Shown one piece after another: positions 18,997 to 25,853 of a DNA stretch of 39,144 nucleotides. A model generated the notes under the pieces. It saw only the letters and a program-made list of their open reading frames with translations. It had not been told where the DNA came from and made no database searches. Numbering within the stretch: position 1 is the first letter of the stretch; each line of letters begins with the position of its first letter. The position numbers and the translations under genes were made by a program. Source of the stretch: Collinsella aerofaciens (lineage in GTDB: Bacteria > Actinomycetota > Coriobacteriia > Coriobacteriales > Coriobacteriaceae); assembly GCF_015552075.1 (NCBI RefSeq), contig NZ_JADNDZ010000070.1, positions 1 through 39,144 of the forward strand, in the 5' to 3' direction.

Positions 18997-20034
18997 ATGG
19001 ACCTGCCGATTGTCCTGTCCCATAAGACTGCCTGGCTGTACCACAACGTGGCGCGCCTGTCCGAGCCGCTCTCGCGAGCAAGCAGCCTATACGATGAGGA
19101 CTCGATTGCCGACGAGGCGGAGCCGACTGCGGGCTTGCCCAAATTGGGACTAGATGCCAAGGGGCTGAGAATATCTGCGGCGGTCGAGATTGTTACCGAC
19201 TATCTGGCCTCACTTGGCATCCCACATGAGGAGCTCGACCGTATTGACACGCTGGTTAGCTTCGATTTCGAGCGCTCTCGGCCGGCGGGTCTCCGACGCC
19301 ATGTGTTTGGGGCGCCCATTCCTTCGGACCATCTTATCGAGGTGGCAGAGGGCCTTCTAGTGGTTGATGAGCTCATGTGCTTTGTCCAAGCGGGTTCGTG
19401 GATGAGCGAGCCCGAGCAGCTGGAATATGGCTACGAAATCTGCGCCCGATACCATTTGAATCATCTGTCGACAGGCGATTATATCGAGATGGGGCAGAGG
19501 TATACCGTTGCCGACTTGATTGCCTATTGCAATGAGAACCGATCTCGTCAGGGGGCCATACGCGCGGCTGCCGTGCTCAAGCGCGTACACGATGGCGCGC
19601 GATCGCCCATGGAGACGGCCACCGCAATCATGGTCGTAGCAAAACGTTCCCAGGGCGGGCTGGGATACGTCAAGATCGAGCTCAACCATAGGGTCGATGT
19701 TCCCAACGAGTTCAAGTATCTCGCTAAGGCCGGGTATTTCGAGATCGACGTATATGCGCCTACAAGCGGTACGGGAATTGAATACAACGGTTCGGACCAT
19801 CTTGATAAACAGCGCAGCGCGTCGGATGCGGAGCGTATGACCGTGCTGAGCGCGCTGGGCTTTAGGATGATCGTCCTCACCGGGACTCAGTTTGCCCACC
19901 AGCTGCAATTGCACCGGGCGATGAACGCCATCGCGCTCGCTATGGGCCTTAAGTGCGACCGAAGCGAGGCATTCCAGAAGCGGCAAAACGACCTGCGAGA
20001 ATTCGTGATTCGGCACTGGGACGGCAGCCTTTAG
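18997..20034 (+). CDS. DUF559-like (VSR-type endonuclease fold) protein
   Basis: A 345-residue protein. The C-terminal 120 residues match the pattern of DUF559/very-short-patch-repair-like nuclease domains: EIDVYAP, GIEYNGSDH, a conserved Asp-Arg pair (DAERMTVLSALGFR) and MIVLTGTQF. The D...E spacing fits a PD-(D/E)xK core, so nuclease activity is possible though unproven. The N-terminal two thirds (from DLPIVLSHKTAWLYH) resemble AbiEi-type multidomain proteins only in general layout, and I do not recognise a function. The ATG at 18997 follows TTGGAGG; an earlier in-frame ATG at 18928 lies just beyond repeat copy A1. It stands alone between two copies of repeat family A (18832-18896 and 20075-20135), which hints at movement as a cassette. 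Confidence 0.7.
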   Translation: MDLPIVLSHKTAWLYHNVARLSEPLSRASSLYDEDSIADEAEPTAGLPKLGLDAKGLRISAAVEIVTDYLASLGIPHEELDRIDTLVSFDFERSRPAGLRRHVFGAPIPSDHLIEVAEGLLVVDELMCFVQAGSWMSEPEQLEYGYEICARYHLNHLSTGDYIEMGQRYTVADLIAYCNENRSRQGAIRAAAVLKRVHDGARSPMETATAIMVVAKRSQGGLGYVKIELNHRVDVPNEFKYLAKAGYFEIDVYAPTSGTGIEYNGSDHLDKQRSASDAERMTVLSALGFRMIVLTGTQFAHQLQLHRAMNAIALAMGLKCDRSEAFQKRQNDLREFVIRHWDGSL

Positions 20035-20074
20035 GGACGCTTTGGTCCTTCTTCGGGGTGCTGTGGGCAGGCAA

Positions 20075-20135
20075 ACCATCACAACATTCGACGTTTTTTG
20101 CCGAAAACGAGAAAAGCACCGAATGTTGTGATGGT
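20075..20135. repeat. Palindromic repeat family A, copy 2
   Basis: A perfect 16-base inverted repeat, left arm ACCATCACAACATTCG (20075-20090), right arm 20120-20135. The spacer again carries ACGTTTTTTGCCGAAAA. It lies 40 bases after the nuclease-fold gene. Confidence 0.85.
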
Positions 20136-20267
20136 CTGTGCTGAGGATGGGCTTGGAAAGTCCGTTTTGCTCGAAGCGACCTGTCCTGTCGTACGGGTGT
20201 CGGCATGATTCTCTCGTGGGGTATTATGTTTTCCGAAGAATAAAACGCCGCGTGAGGGGAGGGCTGC

Positions 20268-21323
20268 GTGGACGGGCACGTGCAACATGACGGCTTTGGC
20301 CGCGATATCAACTACCTGCGCATTGCCGTTACCGACAAGTGCAATTTCCGCTGCATCTATTGCATGCCGGCCGATGGCGTGGCGCCCCGCGCGCATGACG
20401 AGTTGCTCAGTGCCGAGGAAATCGCCCGCTTTGTGCGCTTGGTGGCGGGGGAGGGCATTCGCCGCGTGCGCCTGACGGGTGGCGAGCCGCTGGTCAGCCG
20501 CCGCATCATCCCGCTCATTCGCGACATCCGCGCGATCCCGCAGATCGAGGACATCTCGCTCACCACCAACGGCGTCCTGCTGCCCAAGCTGGCGCCGCAG
20601 CTCAAAGATGCCGGGCTTAACCGCGTCAACATCTCGCTCGACACACTCGACCCTACGCTGTTTGGAAAGATCACGCGCCTGGGTCGACTCGAGCAGACCA
20701 TGGCAGGCATCGACGCGGCACTGGCCTGGGGCTTTGAGCCCGTTAAGGTCAACTGCGTTGTTGTGCGCCGACTCAACCAGGATGTAGCAGCCCTCGCACG
20801 ACTGACCGTCGACCGCCCCATCCACCTGCGCTTTATCGAATACATGCCCATCGGCGACGAGCGTACGAGCTCGCATTGCGCTGTGGACCCTCATGCGCCC
20901 GCGCTCAATCCTGAGCTGTGGGACGCGAGCGATACCGTGCCGAGCGACGAGCTGCGGGCGCGCATCAATGCCGGGGCCACCGCGGCGGGACTGGGCGAGC
21001 TCGAGCCGCTCGACATCAACGACGCTCCTGCCGGCGCGGGCCCTGCGCGCTATTGGCACTTTCCGGGCGCGGCGGGAACGGTTGGCTTTATTAGCGCCAT
21101 GTCCAACCATTTTTGCGCGAATTGCAACCGTCTGCGCCTGACGGTCGACGGCAACGTGCGTCCGTGCCTGTTTAGCGATGCCGAGTATTCGGTGCGTGAG
21201 GCGCTGCGCCGTGGTGATGATATGCAGGTACTTTCGATTTGGCGCGATGCCGTGGCCCACAAACCGCAGGAACACGCGATAATTGAGGGCACGCAACGAT
21301 TTATGTCCCAAATCGGAGGATGA
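20268..21323 (+). CDS. moaA: GTP 3',8-cyclase MoaA
   Basis: A 351-residue radical-SAM enzyme that carries out the first step of molybdenum cofactor synthesis, rearranging GTP to 3',8-cyclo-GTP. The N-terminal iron-sulphur cluster motif is CNFRCIYCMP. RLTGGEPL and NISLDTLDP follow in the barrel. The second cluster is held by CANCNRLRL ... RPCLF. The protein ends in QIGG, the conserved C-terminal glycine pair that enters the active site. The start is a GTG at 20268 after GAGGGGAGGG. It is followed five bases later by the MoaC-MobB fusion, so the two form an operon. A TATTAT at about 20222 may be its -10 box. Confidence 0.96.
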   Translation: MDGHVQHDGFGRDINYLRIAVTDKCNFRCIYCMPADGVAPRAHDELLSAEEIARFVRLVAGEGIRRVRLTGGEPLVSRRIIPLIRDIRAIPQIEDISLTTNGVLLPKLAPQLKDAGLNRVNISLDTLDPTLFGKITRLGRLEQTMAGIDAALAWGFEPVKVNCVVVRRLNQDVAALARLTVDRPIHLRFIEYMPIGDERTSSHCAVDPHAPALNPELWDASDTVPSDELRARINAGATAAGLGELEPLDINDAPAGAGPARYWHFPGAAGTVGFISAMSNHFCANCNRLRLTVDGNVRPCLFSDAEYSVREALRRGDDMQVLSIWRDAVAHKPQEHAIIEGTQRFMSQIGG

Positions 21324-21327
21324 TCAT

Positions 21328-22629
21328 ATGGCCAAGAGCAGGTACGCCGATGCCACCAAGGCCGCTCGCAGGGCCGCGATGTCTGCCCACAAAGTCACGG
21401 CTGCGGCCGGCGATGTCGCCACGACCGCGCAGCCGACTGCCAGCGCTGCCACCGAGCCCGCCCGTGACGCCCGTCGCGACGAGCTGACGCACGTGGACGC
21501 CAAGGGCGAGGTACGTATGGTCGACGTGTCCGACAAGGCCGAGACCCATCGCATTGCCATCGCCGAGGGCACCATCCTCATGCATCCCGAGACGCAAGCC
21601 ATGGTGCTGCAGGACCGCGCCAAGAAGGGCGACGTGCTTGCCTGCGCCCGCGTGGCGGGCATCATGGCCATCAAACGCACGAGCGACATCATCCCTATGT
21701 GCCATCCGTTGCTCATTACCAAGAGCAAGTGCGACATTGCGCCCATCGCTCCGGCGGGAACGCCGGCCGACGAGACGCCCGAGGGCTGGGCGCCGGCGCG
21801 TCCTGACGGACAGGTTGGCTTTCACGTGCTGGTCACGGCGGGCGTGACGGGCAAGACCGGCATTGAGATGGAAGCGCTGACCGGCGCGAGTGCCGCATGC
21901 TTGACCATCTACGACATGTGCAAGGCAGTCGACCGCGGCATGGAGATCGTCGACGTGCGCCTGCTGCACAAGGAGGGCGGCCGCTCGGGCGTGTGGGATC
22001 GTGCAGAGCGTCAGGCCGCTGCCGTTGAGTCCGTGGCCGCTGACGGTGCCGCGCCCGCGCCCGCACCCGTCGCCGTCGCGGCCGCAGCTCCGACACCGGC
22101 CGTCCCCGCGATCGCGTTTATCGGCTACCAAAACTCGGGCAAGACCACGCTCGTCGAGAAGATTATTGCCGAGCTCACCCGCCGCGGTCTGCGCGTGGGT
22201 TCGCTCAAGCATCATGGGCACCACGGCTTTGATATCGATGTGCCCGCTAAGGACACCTGGCGCCATCACCAGGCCGGATCCAAGCACGTGGGCCTCATCT
22301 GCGCCACGCGTTGGGCGGAGTACGCCGACACGCGCGAGGAGGACGAGATGCCCGCGCGCGAGCTGCTGTCGCGCTACAACGATGTCGACGTGGTGATTAT
22401 CGAGGGCTACAAGACCGAGGGCTTCGACAACATCGTCGTCGCGCGCTCCGGTGTCGACCGTCTGCGCGGCAAGAGCTCGCTCGACCTGGTCGACGGTCAC
22501 ACGCTGGCCCTTGCCTGCAACGAGGCCCTGGCACGTCAGGCCTTCGATGCCGGCTTCGCGACCCGAGCCATCAACATCAACGACGCCCGAGCCATCTGCG
22601 ACCTGATCCAAGACCACCTTCAGGCTTGA
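21328..22629 (+). CDS. moaC: MoaC-MobB fusion (cyclic pyranopterin phosphate synthase / guanine nucleotide adapter)
   Basis: A 433-residue two-domain protein. Residues about 45-225 are MoaC, which makes cyclic pyranopterin monophosphate from the MoaA product: LTHVDAKGEVRMVDVSDK, MCHPLLITK, KTGIEMEALTGAS and KEGGRSG are all in place. An Ala/Pro-rich linker (about 230-265) leads to a MobB domain with P-loop GYQNSGKTTL, SLKHHGHHGFD and VVIIEGYKTEGF, a GTP-binding protein thought to help attach the nucleotide to the cofactor. The N-terminal 40 residues are a basic, Ala-rich extension. The start is the ATG at 21328, five bases after moaA; GGAGGATGATC precedes it. MoaC and MobB act at opposite ends of the pathway, so the fusion is unusual. 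No moaE, moaD, moeA or mobA is in the window. Confidence 0.93.
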   Translation: MAKSRYADATKAARRAAMSAHKVTAAAGDVATTAQPTASAATEPARDARRDELTHVDAKGEVRMVDVSDKAETHRIAIAEGTILMHPETQAMVLQDRAKKGDVLACARVAGIMAIKRTSDIIPMCHPLLITKSKCDIAPIAPAGTPADETPEGWAPARPDGQVGFHVLVTAGVTGKTGIEMEALTGASAACLTIYDMCKAVDRGMEIVDVRLLHKEGGRSGVWDRAERQAAAVESVAADGAAPAPAPVAVAAAAPTPAVPAIAFIGYQNSGKTTLVEKIIAELTRRGLRVGSLKHHGHHGFDIDVPAKDTWRHHQAGSKHVGLICATRWAEYADTREEDEMPARELLSRYNDVDVVIIEGYKTEGFDNIVVARSGVDRLRGKSSLDLVDGHTLALACNEALARQAFDAGFATRAININDARAICDLIQDHLQA

Positions 22630-22632
22630 CGC

Positions 22633-22738
22633 TGCGCCGGCCCCAAGCACCCCATCTCGCCCCTCAAGCCGTCGCTCGCGTACCAAAGTACGCGTCGCTC
22701 CTCTTTCGGGGCGACCTGGGGCACTTGGAACCGGCTCG
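22633..22738. repeat. Long imperfect inverted repeat after moaC-mobB
   Basis: Arms of about 47 bases meet at GCGTAC-CAAA-GTACGC. The outer halves pair as GCCGG/CCGGC, CCAAG/CTTGG, CCCCA/TGGGG and TCGCCCC/GGGGCGA, with C-to-T differences that still allow G-U pairs. It could be a terminator, an mRNA stabiliser or an element remnant. Confidence 0.6.
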
Positions 22739-22757
22739 CTGCGCCGCCATAACATAG

Positions 22758-22792
22758 ACCTGCCAAAAAGGGACAGGTTTATTTTGGCAGGT
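22758..22792 (+). terminator. Hairpin terminator downstream of moaC-mobB
   Basis: ACCTGCCAAAA pairs perfectly with TTTTGGCAGGT and is followed by TTTATC. The loop carries GGGACAGG, the same core as the loop of repeat family B. Confidence 0.65.
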
Positions 22793-22814
22793 TTTATCTG
22801 GGCAAACATCAATT

Positions 22815-22852
22815 CCACCACAAAGGGGCCAGACACCTTTGTGGTGGTTTTT
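22815..22852. repeat. Palindromic repeat family B, copy 1
   Basis: CCACCACAAAGG pairs perfectly with CCTTTGTGGTGG around GGCCAGACA, followed by TTTTTGCT, which would also end transcription. Confidence 0.8.
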
Positions 22853-23019
22853 GCTCTGGTAGATCTTTGGGACATGCCTTAAAATCTACCAAGTAGTTCG
22901 TGCTGGCAAAAACGGAGAGAAGAGTCCCGATGCGTCCTTAACGTTGCATACGGAAAGATTGAGTCGATGGTCGGCGGTCAATGCCCGCGGCCCGTATTCG
23001 TATGCAACAAGGAGCGCCC

Positions 23020-24306
23020 ATGTCCCTATCGCTATTCTCACAATCCCAACCATCGTTGTCTGCTCAGGCTAAGCGCCTGGTGGCAATGCGGTTTCTCATC
23101 TACACCGGCTTTCAAACCAGCTACTTTATCGGCGTTATCGGAACGCTCACCTATGCGGACGGCGCTTCGGTCGTCGCGACGTCGCTGGCCGTTCTGTTTA
23201 TGAACGTCTTCGTGATCCTGGGGTCCTTTGCGGGCGGCGCTGCGCTCGACGCCTGGGGCCCGCGCCGTCATTTCTTCCTGAGCATCGTCGGCACGCTGGC
23301 AACCGGCGCGGCGATCATCGCCTTTGGCAGCGCGACCGGAACAGTCCTTGCCGGCGCGGCGCTCTTGGGTTTTGTGATGGGGTTCGCTCAGCCCATCGCC
23401 ACGTCCTACCCGGCATACCTCACCGACGACCCCGTCGAGCTCAAAGACATCAACTCCACCATTACCATGTTCTCCAACGTGAGCATCATCGTCGGCCCCA
23501 CGCTGGGCGGCTTTGCCGCGGCGGCGGCATCGTCGCGCGCGGTGTTCGTGCTTATGATGCTGTTCACCCTGCTTGCACTCATTGCCGGCTGGGGTTTTAG
23601 ACCGCAGGCGGGCCACATCGCCGGGCAAGCGAACAACGATTCGGCGGAGGAGGGGGAGCACGCGGGCCAAGCTAATCACTCCAACCCCAGCACGTCCGTC
23701 CGCGCCACCTTCGCGACCAGCATCAAGACAGTCTTCACCAACAGCGTCCTCGCCCTGCTCTTCTGCATCATCTTCCTCTCGAACTTTGGCTACGGCGCCT
23801 TCGATCCGCTGGAGTCGTTTTTCTATCGCGATGTCTTGCACGTCGGTGTCGAGTGGATGGGCTGGCTATCGTCGGCCTGCGGTGTGGGCGCGGTGTTGGG
23901 CGCCGTGGTCGCGCTCCGCATGCCGCCGCGCCTCGTCAGTCTTAAAACGCTGCTCGTGGCGCTTATGTCCGTGGGTCTGGGAAGCCTGCTTTACGTGGGC
24001 ACGCCGTACGTGGGTGTGGCGCTCATCGGCCAGATCGCCCTGGGCGTGGCCTGGGGCGTCGTCAACCCGCTCCACAACACCATCGTGCAAACGACGGCGC
24101 CGCTCGAGCAGCTCGGCCGCGTCAACTCGGTCATGGGCTTTGGTAACATGTTCGCCGGCGTGGCGCCGCTAGCGATCGCCCCGTGGCTGGCGTCGACATT
24201 TGGCGTGCAGCAGACACTCGTAGGCGCGGGCCTGGTCGTAACGGCAGTTCCCGCGGCGCTGCTGCTGTTTGGACGCAAGCATTTTGATCGTGCTGCAGAA
24301 CGGTAA
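23020..24306 (+). CDS. Major facilitator superfamily transporter
   Basis: A 428-residue membrane protein with about twelve hydrophobic segments in two halves separated by a polar stretch (about residues 205-240, GHIAGQANNDSAEEGEHAGQ). The loop after the second and third helices reads FAGGAALDAWGPRRHF, the MFS motif A position, and the equivalent place in the second half reads LGAVVALRMPPRLVSLK. The family includes drug exporters and nutrient symporters; nothing here identifies the substrate. The ATG at 23020 follows AAGGAG at seven bases; an in-frame ATG at 22981 has no site. It stands alone, with family A and B repeats immediately downstream. Confidence 0.87.
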   Translation: MSLSLFSQSQPSLSAQAKRLVAMRFLIYTGFQTSYFIGVIGTLTYADGASVVATSLAVLFMNVFVILGSFAGGAALDAWGPRRHFFLSIVGTLATGAAIIAFGSATGTVLAGAALLGFVMGFAQPIATSYPAYLTDDPVELKDINSTITMFSNVSIIVGPTLGGFAAAAASSRAVFVLMMLFTLLALIAGWGFRPQAGHIAGQANNDSAEEGEHAGQANHSNPSTSVRATFATSIKTVFTNSVLALLFCIIFLSNFGYGAFDPLESFFYRDVLHVGVEWMGWLSSACGVGAVLGAVVALRMPPRLVSLKTLLVALMSVGLGSLLYVGTPYVGVALIGQIALGVAWGVVNPLHNTIVQTTAPLEQLGRVNSVMGFGNMFAGVAPLAIAPWLASTFGVQQTLVGAGLVVTAVPAALLLFGRKHFDRAAER

Positions 24307-24309
24307 GAA

Positions 24310-24370
24310 ACCGTCACAACATTCGATGAAAATCGCGATTTTGCCGAAAAACGTCGAATGTTGTGATGGA
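24310..24370. repeat. Palindromic repeat family A, copy 3
   Basis: TCACAACATTCGA (24314-24326) pairs perfectly with 24354-24366, and the arms extend outward with one G-T mismatch. The spacer holds the self-complementary AAAATCGCGATTTT. It starts just after the MFS stop codon. Confidence 0.85.
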
Positions 24371-24396
24371 TTGTGCTGAGACCCGAACACCACAAG

Positions 24397-24435
24397 CCGC
24401 CACAAAGGGGACAGGCACCTTTGTGGTGGTTTTTG
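24397..24435. repeat. Palindromic repeat family B, copy 2
   Basis: CCGCCACAAAGG pairs with CCTTTGTGGTGG (one G-T mismatch) around GGACAGGCA, followed by TTTTTGCT. It lies 27 bases after a family A copy; the same A/B pairing recurs at 35263-35375. Confidence 0.8.
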
Positions 24436-24522
24436 CTCCAACGCGCCCGTGCGCGCCTTGGTATACCATGAACGTCACATCCGCCCGCATCCCACACCGC
24501 CACGCTACCTAGAAAGACCCCC

Positions 24523-25344
24523 ATGGACGCCACATTCAGCCACATCAAAGCCGTGTTCTGCGATATCGACGGCACGCTGCTCACAAGCGAGCACACGGTG
24601 TCCCCGCGCACCGTGGCCGCGATCCGCGCCCTGCGCGAGCGCGGCGTGCTCTTTGGCCTGTGCACCGGGCGCGACGCCCACGCGACCGAGGCCATGTATG
24701 AGCTCTGGGGCATCGACGGTCTGGTAGACGTGATGGTGGGCTGTGGCGGCGCCGAGGTCATCGACCGCACACACGGCATCAACGAGCTGAGCTACCCGCT
24801 GCCGGGCGAAACCATCGCGCGCATCTGCAAGCACATGGCGGACCTTCCGGCAACGCCCGTTTGCCCCCGAGACGGCGTGTTCTACGTTCCCGAGACCAAC
24901 GCGTGCGTCGAGCATCTATCGCGTGTCGACGGCGTGCCCTATAAGGTGGTCGATTTTGCCGAGTTCTTGCGCGAACCGCAGCCCAAGGTGATGTTTACCA
25001 TGGCGCCCGAGGTGATGCCGCAGGCCATCGAGCGCGCATCGACGTTCGCCGACGACACCGTTAAGGCGGCCGCCCTGCAAACCACGCAGCGGCTCTACGA
25101 GTTCATGGATCCGCGCGTGTCCAAGACGCGCGGCCTTGTGCGCGTGGCGGAGCTTAACGACATGGAGCTCCAGAACATCTGCGTGTTTGGCGACGCGGAT
25201 AACGACACCTGCATGGTGGCCGACGCCGGCGTGGGCGTGGCCATGGCAAACGGCAGCGATGCCACCCGCGCCGCTGCGGACTATGTAACCGCCAGCAACG
25301 ACGAAGACGGCATCGCGATCTTTATCGAGGAGCATCTGCTGTAG
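24523..25344 (+). CDS. HAD superfamily phosphatase, Cof-like subfamily
   Basis: A 273-residue soluble hydrolase. Motif I is FCDIDGTLLT (nucleophile D and acid D, about residues 14-16), motif II the threonine in GLCTGRDA, motif III a lysine near PRVSKTRGLVRV and motif IV FGDADNDTCMV. The middle section is a type IIB cap, as in Cof/YbiV proteins, which remove phosphate from sugar phosphates or cofactors. It is of normal length. The ATG at 24523 has a weak ribosome site (AGAAAGACC). It is alone, with a family B repeat right behind the stop codon. The substrate cannot be told from sequence. Confidence 0.92.
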   Translation: MDATFSHIKAVFCDIDGTLLTSEHTVSPRTVAAIRALRERGVLFGLCTGRDAHATEAMYELWGIDGLVDVMVGCGGAEVIDRTHGINELSYPLPGETIARICKHMADLPATPVCPRDGVFYVPETNACVEHLSRVDGVPYKVVDFAEFLREPQPKVMFTMAPEVMPQAIERASTFADDTVKAAALQTTQRLYEFMDPRVSKTRGLVRVAELNDMELQNICVFGDADNDTCMVADAGVGVAMANGSDATRAAADYVTASNDEDGIAIFIEEHLL

Positions 25345-25853
25345 CGCTGGGGCAAACCACCACGAAGGGGACACCTTTGTGGCGGTTTGTTCTAAGACTG
25401 GCGAGCGGGGCGCTATTTATGCCGAGGCAGTTTCCCGCGAACTTAAATGTTGATGTATAAACATCATGATATATGTCGGTCGTTACTAATAGGCAATCTA
25501 GCTGGCAGGTTGTCAGAGCAGGCAAACGCTCTACCGTTTACAGCTACAAATCGACCGCTCGCAGAATATGCTACTAAAAATAAAATGTTGTACAAATAAC
25601 AACAAAGTATGAATTACCTAAAGTAGACAACAAATCTACCTGCTGTTTTTAAATAATAGAATTCAATAAAACAATGCATACTTTGAGCAATTGTCAAGAA
25701 TAAAGATTTTTCGACGCTAAAATGGAAGAAAAAGACGCCCCACATGTTTAAACAATGGCTAAACTTACCAATGTAAGGCACGTATAAATATTGACTGCGT
25801 GCCGGTTAGATAGCGAAAGAGCAGGATCGCGGTCTCTTGGGGAGGAGGCATCG
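25345..25853. other. AT-rich leader of the pilus locus
   Basis: 509 bases without a credible gene. After a family B repeat, the composition turns strongly A/T-rich. Several short dyads are visible: TGATGT/ACATCA (25451-25466), CAAAGTATG (25603-25611) with its inverse CATACTTTG (25677-25685), GTAGA/TCTAC near 25624-25640, CTTAC/GTAAG (25764-25777) and GGCACG/CGTGCC (25777-25803) around TATAAAT. This is probably a long regulatory leader for the adhesin gene; no single promoter is decisive. Confidence 0.5.
25354..25391. repeat. Palindromic repeat family B, copy 3
   Basis: AAACCACCACGAAGG pairs with CCTTTGTGGCGGTTT (two G-T mismatches) around GGACA. It begins nine bases after the HAD phosphatase stop codon and may serve as its terminator. 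Confidence 0.75.

Larger units (their letters stand above)
22630..23019. other. Gene-free stretch with three successive hairpins
   Basis: 390 bases without a credible gene. A long imperfect hairpin (22633-22738), a shorter perfect one (22758-22792) and a family B repeat (22815-22852) follow one another. The remaining 165 bases should hold the promoter of the MFS gene, but none stands out. Confidence 0.6.

Noticed and set aside
22700-25400. CRISPR array, suggested by repeated palindromes
   Set aside because: The repeats are isolated copies between genes with irregular spacing, no spacers of uniform length and no cas genes.
25603-25685. Clear invertible promoter before the pilus genes
   Set aside because: The inverted repeat is only 9-13 bases, the segment is short and no recombinase gene is nearby; kept only as a weak observation.
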